From positions 1 through 32,712 of the forward strand of contig SFGF01000040.1 in NCBI GenBank assembly GCA_004556655.1: a stretch of DNA of 32,712 nt, written 5' to 3'. Position 1 is the stretch's first letter. Each line of letters opens with the position of its first letter. A program made the position numbers and the translations under genes. Under the pieces are notes generated by a model, which was not told where the DNA came from, did not search any database, and saw nothing but the letters and a program-made list of their open reading frames with translations. This DNA is from Lachnospiraceae bacterium (lineage in GTDB: Bacteria > Bacillota > Clostridia > Lachnospirales > Lachnospiraceae). Below are positions 16,228 to 23,525 of the stretch, in pieces.

Positions 16228-17706
16228 ATGAAAATAGGATTTGATAATCAAAAATATCTTTCCATGCAGTCTGAGCATATCCGGGAACGGATCAATCAGT
16301 TTGATAATAAACTGTATCTGGAATTTGGCGGAAAATTATTTGATGACTATCACGCTTCCAGAGTACTTCCGGGGTTTGCTCCCGACAGTAAACTGCAGAT
16401 GTTGATGCAGCTTTCCGATCAGGCAGAGATTGTCATCGTCATCAGTGCAGGCGATATTGAAAAAAATAAAATCCGCGGTGACCTGGGAATTACTTATGAT
16501 ACAGATGTGCTGCGCCTTATGGAAGCTTTTACCGGTATGGGACTTTATGTGGGAAGCGTAGCAATCACACAGTATACCGGTCAGAACAGCGCAGATCAGT
16601 TTAAGAAAAAACTGGAAAAGATGGGAATTCCGGTTTATATTCTTTATTCTATAGACGGTTATCCGAACAATGTACCTCTCATCGTCAGCGATGAAGGATA
16701 CGGAAGAAATGATTACATCAAAACCACCAGACCTCTGGTTGTCATCACTGCTCCGGGTCCGGGAAGCGGAAAAATGGCAACCTGTCTTTCTCAGCTTTAT
16801 CATGAGCAAAAACGGGGAATTCGTGCCGGATATGCCAAGTTTGAAACCTTCCCAATCTGGAATATACCGCTGAAGCATCCGGTAAATCTGGCTTATGAAG
16901 CTGCTACTGCAGATCTGAATGATGTCAATATGATCGATCCGTTCCATCTGGAAGCTTATGGGGAAACCACAGTCAATTATAACCGTGATGTGGAAATTTT
17001 CCCGGTACTGGAAGCGATGTTTGAGAAAATCTTCGGAGAATGCCCATATAAGTCTCCTACAGACATGGGGGTAAATATGGCAGGCAACTGTATCATAGAT
17101 GATGAAGTTTGTAAGGAAGCATCCCGCCAGGAAATCATCCGCCGCTATTACGAAGCAAAAGCCGGTCTCGTGGATGGTTCAAGAAAAGAAGAAGAGGCAT
17201 TCAAGATTGAACTGCTGATGAAACAGGCACATATTACTGTCACAGACAGAAAAGTAGTTACCCCTGCACTGGAAAAGGCAAAAGAGACAGGTGCTCCCGC
17301 AGCAGCTATGGAACTGCCAGACGGCCGCATCATCTGTGGTAAAACTTCCGATCTTCTTGGAGCTTCTGCTGCTTTACTTTTGAATGCTCTGAAAGAACTG
17401 GCAGGCATTGACCACAAAGTCCATGTGATATCCCCAGCTTCCATCGAACCGATCCAGACACTGAAAACAGCTTATCTGGGAAGCAAGAATCCGCGGCTTC
17501 ATACGGATGAAGTACTGATCGCACTGTCCAGCAGCGCAGCTTCCAGTGAAGATGCTAAACTGGCACTGAACCAGCTTCCGAAACTGAAAGGATGCCAGGT
17601 GCATACTTCTGTTATGCTTTCTCAGGTAGATGTACGGACGTTTAAACGTCTGGGAATCCAGCTTACATCCGAGCCAAAGTACGAACACAAGTCAATTATA
17701 CACTAA
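16228..17706 (+). CDS. DUF1846 family protein
   Basis: I recognise this 492-aa protein as a DUF1846 family member; I know of no established reaction. The N-terminal part has GFDNQKYLSMQSEHI, typical of the family. The segment VITAPGPGSGKMATCLSQLYHE (a P-loop-like GPGSGK at 177-182) suggests nucleotide or phosphate binding, and FETFPIWN and NMAGNCIIDDEV follow. The C-terminal third has PDGRIICGKTSDLLGA. AGGAGG lies before the ATG and a -10-like TATACT is at 16169-16174, but no good -35 is seen. The gene is monocistronic, divergent from ftsH and convergent with galE. Confidence 0.9.
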   Translation: MKIGFDNQKYLSMQSEHIRERINQFDNKLYLEFGGKLFDDYHASRVLPGFAPDSKLQMLMQLSDQAEIVIVISAGDIEKNKIRGDLGITYDTDVLRLMEAFTGMGLYVGSVAITQYTGQNSADQFKKKLEKMGIPVYILYSIDGYPNNVPLIVSDEGYGRNDYIKTTRPLVVITAPGPGSGKMATCLSQLYHEQKRGIRAGYAKFETFPIWNIPLKHPVNLAYEAATADLNDVNMIDPFHLEAYGETTVNYNRDVEIFPVLEAMFEKIFGECPYKSPTDMGVNMAGNCIIDDEVCKEASRQEIIRRYYEAKAGLVDGSRKEEEAFKIELLMKQAHITVTDRKVVTPALEKAKETGAPAAAMELPDGRIICGKTSDLLGASAALLLNALKELAGIDHKVHVISPASIEPIQTLKTAYLGSKNPRLHTDEVLIALSSSAASSEDAKLALNQLPKLKGCQVHTSVMLSQVDVRTFKRLGIQLTSEPKYEHKSIIH

Positions 17707-17777
17707 AGCCATCTTTCATTTCGTATAACTCATAAACATATGGTCAGCTAAATGAGGTTGTCCTGAAAGGGAACAAA

Positions 17778-17831
17778 AAAGATCCTGTAGAAAATCATAT
17801 GCCTGAAACATAGACTTTCTACAGGATCTTT
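17778..17831. terminator. Bidirectional intrinsic terminator
   Basis: Perfect 16-bp inverted repeat (17778-17793 with 17816-17831) with A-runs on the left and T-runs on the right around a 22-nt loop. It closes the DUF1846 gene on plus and, by symmetry, galE on minus (stop at 17837). Confidence 0.85.
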
Positions 17832-17836
17832 ATATT

Positions 17837-18859
17837 TTACTTTTCTGTAGCATATCCATCCGGGTTCTGGCTCTGCCATCTCCAGGAATCCTGACACATT
17901 TCTTCGATACCATACTGTGCTTCCCATCCCAGCTCATTCTTAGCTTTTGTAGGATCACAGTAGCACATAGCGATGTCGCCTGCTCTTCTCGGTTTGATCT
18001 CATATTTCAGTTCATGACCGCATGCTTTCTCGAATGCATGAAGCACTTCCATTACACTATAGCCATGTCCGGTTCCCAGATTATATACGCTGACACCTTC
18101 TTTGTCTTCCAGCTTTTTCACAGCTTTTACATGTCCGACTGCCAGATCCACTACATGGATATAGTCGCGAACACCGGTTCCGTCCGGAGTATCATAATCA
18201 TTACCGAATACACCCAGGCACTCCCGTTTTCCGATTGCAACCTGTGCTATGTAAGGAAGCAGATTGTTCGGAATTCCTTTTGGATCTTCTCCAATCATAC
18301 CACTCTTGTGAGCACCGATCGGATTGAAGTAACGAAGCAGGATCACATTCCACTCCGGATCAGAAGTGTGAAGATCTGTAAGAATCTGTTCCAACATCCA
18401 TTTTGTCCATCCATAAGGATTGGTACATGTTCCCTTCGGGCACTCTTCTGTAATCGGAATAAATGCCGGGTCTCCGTAAACTGTTGCGGAGGAACTGAAG
18501 ATAATGTTTTTTACTCCATTTTTTCTCATAGCGTCTACGAGATTCAGGGTACCGGCAATATTGTTCTCATAATATTCTACTGGTTTTACAACAGACTCAC
18601 CAACTGCCTTCAAACCGGCAAAATGAATGACTGCTTCTACCTTTTCTTTTCCGAAAATATCATCCATAGCCGCTTTATCACGAATATCTGCATTGTAGAA
18701 CGTTACTTTCTTTCCTGTAATCTCTTCTACACGATCCAAAGCTTTTTCGCTGGCATTGTACAGATTATCCACAACCACTACGTCATATCCTGCATTCAGC
18801 AATTCCACACATGTATGGCTTCCGATATAGCCTGCACCGCCTGTTACTAAAATTCTCAT
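17837..18859 (-). CDS. galE: UDP-glucose 4-epimerase
   Basis: GalE interconverts UDP-glucose and UDP-galactose (Leloir pathway and surface polysaccharide precursors). The 340-aa SDR protein has the NAD-binding GGAGYIGSH (residues 7-15) and the acidic VVVDNL strand end. The catalytic set is Ser124 in SSSATVYG with Tyr149-xxx-Lys153 (NPYGWTK), and RYFNPIGAH and GVRDYIHVVDLA follow. All are GalE hallmarks. It has AAGGAGG before the ATG and its own promoter (18923-18951). No galK or galT is adjacent, so it stands alone between DUF1846 and the transporter. Confidence 0.95.
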   Translation of the reverse strand: MRILVTGGAGYIGSHTCVELLNAGYDVVVVDNLYNASEKALDRVEEITGKKVTFYNADIRDKAAMDDIFGKEKVEAVIHFAGLKAVGESVVKPVEYYENNIAGTLNLVDAMRKNGVKNIIFSSSATVYGDPAFIPITEECPKGTCTNPYGWTKWMLEQILTDLHTSDPEWNVILLRYFNPIGAHKSGMIGEDPKGIPNNLLPYIAQVAIGKRECLGVFGNDYDTPDGTGVRDYIHVVDLAVGHVKAVKKLEDKEGVSVYNLGTGHGYSVMEVLHAFEKACGHELKYEIKPRRAGDIAMCYCDPTKAKNELGWEAQYGIEEMCQDSWRWQSQNPDGYATEK

Positions 18860-18922
18860 CTTTTACACCCTCCTTAAGAAATTGAACCTATTCTTTCAGC
18901 AGGAACTTCTCCTGTAAATATA

Positions 18923-18951
18923 AGTGTAGCATCATCCCTGACAGAATTCAA
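18923..18951 (-). promoter_or_regulatory. Promoter of galE
   Basis: Minus strand: -35 TTGAAT (18946-18951), a 17-nt spacer and -10 TACACT (18923-18928). The leader is about 57 nt. It lies between the transporter stop and galE. Confidence 0.7.
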
Positions 18952-18983
18952 TGAATTTTCGAACATGTTTTATGCATTTTCTT

Positions 18984-20225
18984 TTATTTTCCCGGATTCA
19001 GTGCCACAGCTTTTCGGAACAATACGAAGCCAATTACAAAAATAACTGCGATGGCACCCACGCCAATATTTACCTTACCGGTTACCTGGCTTACCACGCT
19101 TACCAATGTGGTTCCCAAAAATGAAGCTCCCTTTCCGCAGATATCCAGCAGACCAAAATACTCACCGGATTTTTCAGGCGGAATAATCTTTGCAAAATAC
19201 GAGCGGGAAAGCGCCTGAATACCTCCCTGGAACATACCGACACAAACGGCAAGAATCCAGAATTCATACTGTTTATCCAGCTGAATCGCATACAGGACAA
19301 TAAGGAAATATGCCCCAATACATACAGTAATCAATGTAGAGCCTGATATTTTTTTTGCCAGTATCCCAAAAATCAGACAGAATGGGAATGCCACGATCTG
19401 AGTCACCAGCAAAGCCAGCAGAAGACCGGTACTGTCCAGTCCCAGAGATTCTCCATATGCTGTAGCCATATCAATAATGGTATACACACCATCAATATAA
19501 AAGAAGAAAGCAAGTAAAAACATAAAAATATGCTTTTCTTTTTTCATTTCTTTCAGGGAATTCCAGAGACGTCCGAAGCTTTTTCGGAGAATCGCCCCCT
19601 GATTTTCCACATAATGGGTCTGTTTATATTGCTCCAAAAGCGGCAGTGTGATCGCAAACCACCAGACTGCCGTGATCAAAAATGTGATCGCCATAGACAT
19701 CTGCATGGAAAGTCCGACCTTATCTCCAAACAAAACGAGACAAAGACCAATAATAAACGGAATACAGCTTCCGATATATCCCCAGGCATATCCCTGAGAA
19801 GACACATCATCCATCCGTTCCTCCGTAGTCACATCCGTCAGCATGGCATCATAAAACACGAGGCTGGAGGAAAATCCGACTTTGGCGATTACAAAGATCA
19901 CAAGAAATACCAGCCAGTGAGTAATCAGTCCCAGTACTGCACAGCTTATCGTACCGACCATAAGACATGCCATAAATATTTTTTTCTTCATATTTTTTGT
20001 ATCTGCAACAGTCCCGAAAATCGGACCGATCACTGCCACAATCAGGGTAGCAACCGAGGTAGCATAACCCCAGTATGCCAGATAATTGGAAGAACTTATA
20101 TTCTTCATATCAGCCAGATAATTAAAATAGATGGGAATAATCGTTGCTACCAGCAGAACGAATGCGGAATTCCCAATATCATACATTATCCAGGCTCTCT
20201 CCAGTTTTGTTAATTTCAGTTTCAT
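18984..20225 (-). CDS. MFS transporter, UMF1/Atg22-like
   Basis: This 413-aa polytopic membrane protein begins RAWIMYDIGNSAFVLLVATIIPIYF; the YDxGNSAF block is characteristic of the UMF1 (vacuole effluxer Atg22-like) branch of the major facilitator superfamily. About twelve hydrophobic segments can be followed, with the MFS-type loop GTVADTKNMKKKI after the second. The middle has FFFYIDGVYTIIDMATAYGESLGL, and the later ALSRSYFAKIIPPEKSGEYFG is also family-like. The substrate is unknown. The ATG overlaps the Gfo/Idh stop by 4 bp, so it is translationally coupled to that oxidoreductase and may move a related sugar derivative (inference). Confidence 0.88.
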   Translation of the reverse strand: MKLKLTKLERAWIMYDIGNSAFVLLVATIIPIYFNYLADMKNISSSNYLAYWGYATSVATLIVAVIGPIFGTVADTKNMKKKIFMACLMVGTISCAVLGLITHWLVFLVIFVIAKVGFSSSLVFYDAMLTDVTTEERMDDVSSQGYAWGYIGSCIPFIIGLCLVLFGDKVGLSMQMSMAITFLITAVWWFAITLPLLEQYKQTHYVENQGAILRKSFGRLWNSLKEMKKEKHIFMFLLAFFFYIDGVYTIIDMATAYGESLGLDSTGLLLALLVTQIVAFPFCLIFGILAKKISGSTLITVCIGAYFLIVLYAIQLDKQYEFWILAVCVGMFQGGIQALSRSYFAKIIPPEKSGEYFGLLDICGKGASFLGTTLVSVVSQVTGKVNIGVGAIAVIFVIGFVLFRKAVALNPGK

Positions 20226-21217
20226 GGCAGTCTCCTTTCTGTCTTTCCATCAGTAACCGGTTTCTGGGACAAAATCTCATCATACAGGCGGCTTGCTTCT
20301 ATGGTCATTCGATGCGGCGCAATGTCACTTTCGATTTTTCCTTCCCGCACACAACGAATCACTTCACTGATCTCATAGGCAAAACCATATTTCACCTTAT
20401 CCTCCTGATAACAGTATGGTTCCTCTCCGTCCACATACAGCCAGCATTCCGGAGCATAATGAGGATGAGGAAGGACGATTCTTCCCTTCTCTCCATAAAA
20501 GACCATCTCTTCCTGGATATCGCCCTGGAACGTTGTGATAATCTGAGCCATACATTCAGGATACTTAAGCACCACTACATCCGTCTGATCCACACCGGAG
20601 GCTGACCAGTCAGAAGTGCAGAGACACTGTACCGGGGGCTGTTCAAAGAAATACGTCACAATATCATATCCATACACCAGAATATCGTATGTGGCACCAC
20701 CGCCCAGTTCTGGATTATAATATCTGTTCGATGCATCTTTCGGTGCATTGAAGCCAATCCCACAGGTTACCAATGAAACTTTCCCTATTTTCTCCTCTGC
20801 AAGCCATTGTTTCACCTGCTGCATTTTCGGAAGAAATCTTGACCACATTCCCTCCATCACAAAAACGCCCAGTTCCTTTGCGCGTGTGAAAATCTCTTCT
20901 GCATCCCGGCTGTTTACACACATAGCTTTTTCACACAACACCGGCTTCCTATGATCCAAACACAACATTACCAGCTTATAATGTGCATTGGTAGTAACCG
21001 CTACATACACTCCATCCAAAGGTTCTTCCTCAAGCATCTGTTCATAGCTGCCATATGCTTTCGGGATTCCATGCTTATCAGCAAAAGCCCTGGCACGTTC
21101 CATGCTGCGGCTGGCAATTGCAGCCACGACCCCCTCACCCTGTTCTTTTACTGCGGCACAAAATTCCTCTGCTATATTGCCCGCTCCCATAATACCAAAT
21201 CGAAACTTTCCACTCAT
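20222..21217 (-). CDS. Gfo/Idh/MocA family oxidoreductase
   Basis: This is an NAD(P)-dependent sugar or polyol dehydrogenase of the Gfo/Idh/MocA family; the substrate cannot be told from sequence. The 331-aa protein has the Rossmann start FGIMGAGNIAEEF (residues 7-19), the family VLCEKAM motif (the EKP-equivalent lysine, about residue 96), and a C-terminal GGGATYDILVYG sheet segment. Start: ATG 21217 behind GAGG. It lies 21 bp after the acetyltransferase gene and overlaps the transporter gene by 4 bp, forming a probable carbohydrate-handling trio. Confidence 0.9.
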   Translation of the reverse strand: MSGKFRFGIMGAGNIAEEFCAAVKEQGEGVVAAIASRSMERARAFADKHGIPKAYGSYEQMLEEEPLDGVYVAVTTNAHYKLVMLCLDHRKPVLCEKAMCVNSRDAEEIFTRAKELGVFVMEGMWSRFLPKMQQVKQWLAEEKIGKVSLVTCGIGFNAPKDASNRYYNPELGGGATYDILVYGYDIVTYFFEQPPVQCLCTSDWSASGVDQTDVVVLKYPECMAQIITTFQGDIQEEMVFYGEKGRIVLPHPHYAPECWLYVDGEEPYCYQEDKVKYGFAYEISEVIRCVREGKIESDIAPHRMTIEASRLYDEILSQKPVTDGKTERRLP

Positions 21218-21238
21218 GGCTTCATCCTCTGCCTTTCT

Positions 21239-21889
21239 TTATTCTTCCCGCAGTGTATACGGGAAATCCACTTTCAGATCACGGAAATAATATTCTTTAT
21301 CACGTTCATTGATTTTCCGCTTCACACGGCACGGATTACCTACTGCCACCACATTGGCAGGAATATCACGTGTCACGATACTGCCTGCTCCGATCACGGA
21401 GTTGTCTCCAATGGTCACGCCCGGAAGAATCACTGAATGAGCGCCGATCCATACATTGTCACCGATATGAATCGGAAGAGAATAATGTGCAACCCATTTT
21501 CGATACTGCGGATCTACCGGATGTCCGGTCGTGCACAACGTTACATTGGGTCCGATCATCACTTCATCCCCAATATAAATCTCTCCATCATCCACCAGCA
21601 CCAGATTGAAATTGGCATAAAAGCTTCCTTTCAGATGTACATGACTTCCATAGGACATATGCAGCGGTGTCTCAATATACACATGATCGCCGCACTCACC
21701 CAGAATTTCTTTCAGGATCATCAGCCGCTTTTCCTCCTCACACGGTCTTGTATTGTTGTAATCATACATAACCTCTTTACAGTGTTTCCGTTCGGCTTCC
21801 AGTTCTTTCTCCTGCTGAATGTCCACCGGATCCTTATGCCCATGCTCGTAAAATAACATCCCTTTCTTAATTCTGTCTCTCAGATGCAT
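21239..21889 (-). CDS. Sugar O-acetyltransferase (Maa/LacA/NodL type)
   Basis: This cytosolic left-handed beta-helix enzyme acetylates a sugar hydroxyl from acetyl-CoA. The 216-aa protein has the N-terminal helical Maa domain (MLFYEHGHKDPVD to YNNTRP). Hexapeptide repeats follow (YIGDEVMIGPNV, HIGDNVWIGAHSVILPGVTIGDNSVIGAGSIV). The catalytic His123 is in TTGHPVDP. Length is somewhat above the usual 185-205. It has GGAGGG 8 nt before the ATG. It lies 32 bp after greA, with the Gfo/Idh oxidoreductase next. Maltose, galactoside or another sugar are all possible. Confidence 0.92.
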   Translation of the reverse strand: MHLRDRIKKGMLFYEHGHKDPVDIQQEKELEAERKHCKEVMYDYNNTRPCEEEKRLMILKEILGECGDHVYIETPLHMSYGSHVHLKGSFYANFNLVLVDDGEIYIGDEVMIGPNVTLCTTGHPVDPQYRKWVAHYSLPIHIGDNVWIGAHSVILPGVTIGDNSVIGAGSIVTRDIPANVVAVGNPCRVKRKINERDKEYYFRDLKVDFPYTLREE

Positions 21890-21921
21890 TTGTAAAACCC
21901 TCCTTTTTTTATTTTCACAGT

Positions 21922-22425
21922 CTAGAAGCTGCGTATCTTATCATCCTCTTCGCTCTGTGTATTTTCAATCGCCCGGATCACCACATAGTATCCGAACTGA
22001 TCATTCACCTTTATATATACTCTGTCTCCTACCTTATGTCCCAGAATCGCCTTTCCGATGGGTGATTCCGTACTAATGAGACCTGCCAGCGAGTTTCCCC
22101 TGATGGATGTCACCAGACGATATGTCTCTTCCTCATCGTCATCCTCGATATAAAGTGTGACTGTATTATTCAGCCCTACTTCGTCATCCTTCGACTCCTC
22201 CGAGATTACCTCCGCATTTTTCAGCATTCTTTCCAGATAACGGATTCTGCTCTCATTCTGATTCTTTTCTCTTTTTGCGGCATAATACTCAAAATTCTCA
22301 CTGAGATCTCCCTGTGCCCGGGCTTCTTTTACCGCTTCGATAGCTTCCTTACGAACCACCAGCTTTCTGTGCTCAATCTCTTTCTCTATTTTTTCCACAT
22401 CCTGCTTTGTCAGACGCTCTCCCAT
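21922..22425 (-). CDS. greA: Transcription elongation factor GreA
   Basis: GreA inserts its coiled coil into the RNA polymerase secondary channel and stimulates cleavage of backtracked RNA. The 167-aa protein has the long N-terminal coiled coil with the acidic tip GDLSENFEYY (Asp40, Glu43). The C-terminal FKBP-like domain has STESPIGKAILGHKVGDRVYI. ATG 22425 is preferred to the one six codons upstream because AGGTGA precedes it. A 10-bp hairpin (22441-22462) lies immediately upstream of the ribosome site. Gene order is dus - repeat element - greA - acetyltransferase. The C-terminal acidic linker EDDDEEE is a little longer than usual. Confidence 0.95.
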   Translation of the reverse strand: MGERLTKQDVEKIEKEIEHRKLVVRKEAIEAVKEARAQGDLSENFEYYAAKREKNQNESRIRYLERMLKNAEVISEESKDDEVGLNNTVTLYIEDDDEEETYRLVTSIRGNSLAGLISTESPIGKAILGHKVGDRVYIKVNDQFGYYVVIRAIENTQSEEDDKIRSF

Positions 22426-22440
22426 TTTCTCACCTCTTTT

Positions 22441-22462
22441 CAAGTACGCCTCGGCGTACTTG
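22441..22462. repeat. 10-bp palindrome before the greA ribosome site
   Basis: Perfect inverted repeat: 22441-22450 with 22453-22462 and a 2-nt centre. On the greA transcript it would form a GC-rich hairpin ending about 9 nt before the AGGTGA site. There is no T-run after it, so it is not an intrinsic terminator. Confidence 0.85.
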
Positions 22463-22466
22463 CTGC

Positions 22467-22501
22467 GAGGTGCGCGTCATGCTTTGCATGACGCGCACCT
22501 C
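22467..22501. repeat. 16-bp GC-rich palindrome
   Basis: Perfect 16-bp inverted repeat (22467-22482 with 22486-22501) around TTT, with many CG steps (GCGCGTCATGC core). It is more GC-rich than the neighbourhood and has no T-run on either side. It resembles dispersed palindromic repeats or the subterminal hairpin of an IS200/IS605-type end. Confidence 0.85.
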
Positions 22502-22518
22502 TGCAATCCGCCGGAGGC

Positions 22519-22611
22519 TTTATCCTGGAAGGAGATTGGACTCCCACCAAGACTAAATTGTCGCAACTCACCACCTATGGAGGTGGGAGTCTTATCTCCT
22601 TCCAAGATAAA
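22519..22611. mobile_element. 30-bp inverted-repeat element, possible IS200/IS605-derived palindromic remnant
   Basis: The arms 22519-22548 and 22582-22611 are inverted copies with 27 of 30 positions matching. They surround a 33-nt core that contains a second hairpin (CCACCT-ATGG-AGGTGG, 22571-22586, sharing bases with the right arm). The right arm lies in the dus frame and encodes its last residues (SWKEIRLPPP). The left arm read on plus encodes nearly the same peptide (SWKEIGLPPR). With the two palindromes at 22441-22501 it makes a 170-bp non-coding block. No transposase is present; assignment to IS200/IS605-like remnants is by resemblance of the hairpin-rich end only. Confidence 0.4.
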
Positions 22612-23525
22612 TGCTCTATTGCTTTTTCATATTCTCTCAGACTTTGTGCTCTTTTGATACTTTTATCCCATAGATCCGAATCCGGAAAGGAATAGCGCAA
22701 ATAGCACCAGATCTCTTTTAACTTAAAAAGTGCCTTTTCTTCGTTCACCGACACCCGACAGAAATCATCATGCAGTCTATCCAGAAAAGCCCTCAAGATA
22801 TCACGGGAAGGCTCCGGGTCACCTAAGATTCTTCCCACAAGACCCGGGTCCGCCAAAATTCCCCTGCCCAGCATCACAGCCTGAATCCCGGGAAATTTTT
22901 CAGATATGCGTACATAATCTTCCTTTCGAAAAATGTCACCGTTATAACACAACGGCTGATTTTTGTGTTCATACGCATATTCAAATCCGGAAAGCCTCGG
23001 TTCTCCCCGGTAATAATCGGTCTGTACCCGAGGATGAACGATCAGCTCTTCCAGCGGATACCGGTTAAAGATTTCCATCAGAGCTTCTATCTCTTCCGGC
23101 TCATATCTTCCAAGCCGTGTCTTGATCGATATCTTCATGTCCAGCTTTTCAAATATTTCTTCCAGAAAATGATCCAGTTCCAGCCTCTTCTCCAGAAATC
23201 CGGAACCTCTTCCACCATTCACCACGGGACGTGAAGGGCAGCCCAGATTCAGATTGACTTCCTCATAACCATATTCCTGCAGCCCTTTCGCTGTCCGGAT
23301 AAAATCATCTGCGGAATTTGTAAGGATCTGGGGCACAAGAAAAAGTCCCCTGTTATGCTCCGGCAAAATATCATTTTTCTCTTTATAGTTAAACAATCGC
23401 CCCCTGTTGGGTTTTGCGGCGATAAAAGGGGCAAAATACTTGTCCAGGGGATGAAAAAATGCGTGGTACGCATTCCGGTAAACGTATCCCGTCACTTCCT
23501 CCAGCGGTGCCATATAAAACTTCAT
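22575..23525 (-). CDS. tRNA-dihydrouridine synthase family protein
   Basis: Dus enzymes use FMN and NADPH to reduce uridines in tRNA D-loops. The 316-aa protein has the TIM-barrel start MAPLEEVTGYVYRNAY, the catalytic cysteine Cys96 in NLNLGCPSRPVVNGGRGSGF, KTRLG, HPRVQTDYYRG and YNGDIF. These identify the family; which position it modifies is unclear. The start ATG overlaps the stop of the GTPase/NYN gene by 4 bp. Its last ten residues are encoded by the inverted-repeat element at 22519-22611. The natural C-terminus may have been replaced by this insertion, although the catalytic part is intact. Confidence 0.9.
   Translation of the reverse strand: MKFYMAPLEEVTGYVYRNAYHAFFHPLDKYFAPFIAAKPNRGRLFNYKEKNDILPEHNRGLFLVPQILTNSADDFIRTAKGLQEYGYEEVNLNLGCPSRPVVNGGRGSGFLEKRLELDHFLEEIFEKLDMKISIKTRLGRYEPEEIEALMEIFNRYPLEELIVHPRVQTDYYRGEPRLSGFEYAYEHKNQPLCYNGDIFRKEDYVRISEKFPGIQAVMLGRGILADPGLVGRILGDPEPSRDILRAFLDRLHDDFCRVSVNEEKALFKLKEIWCYLRYSFPDSDLWDKSIKRAQSLREYEKAIEHLSWKEIRLPPP

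Noticed and set aside
18014..18850. 278-aa antisense frame over galE
   Set aside because: It is the shadow of a complete galE, Cys/His-rich and without domain signals.
22441..22501. Intrinsic terminators between dus and greA
   Set aside because: The hairpins are strong but no T-run follows on either strand.
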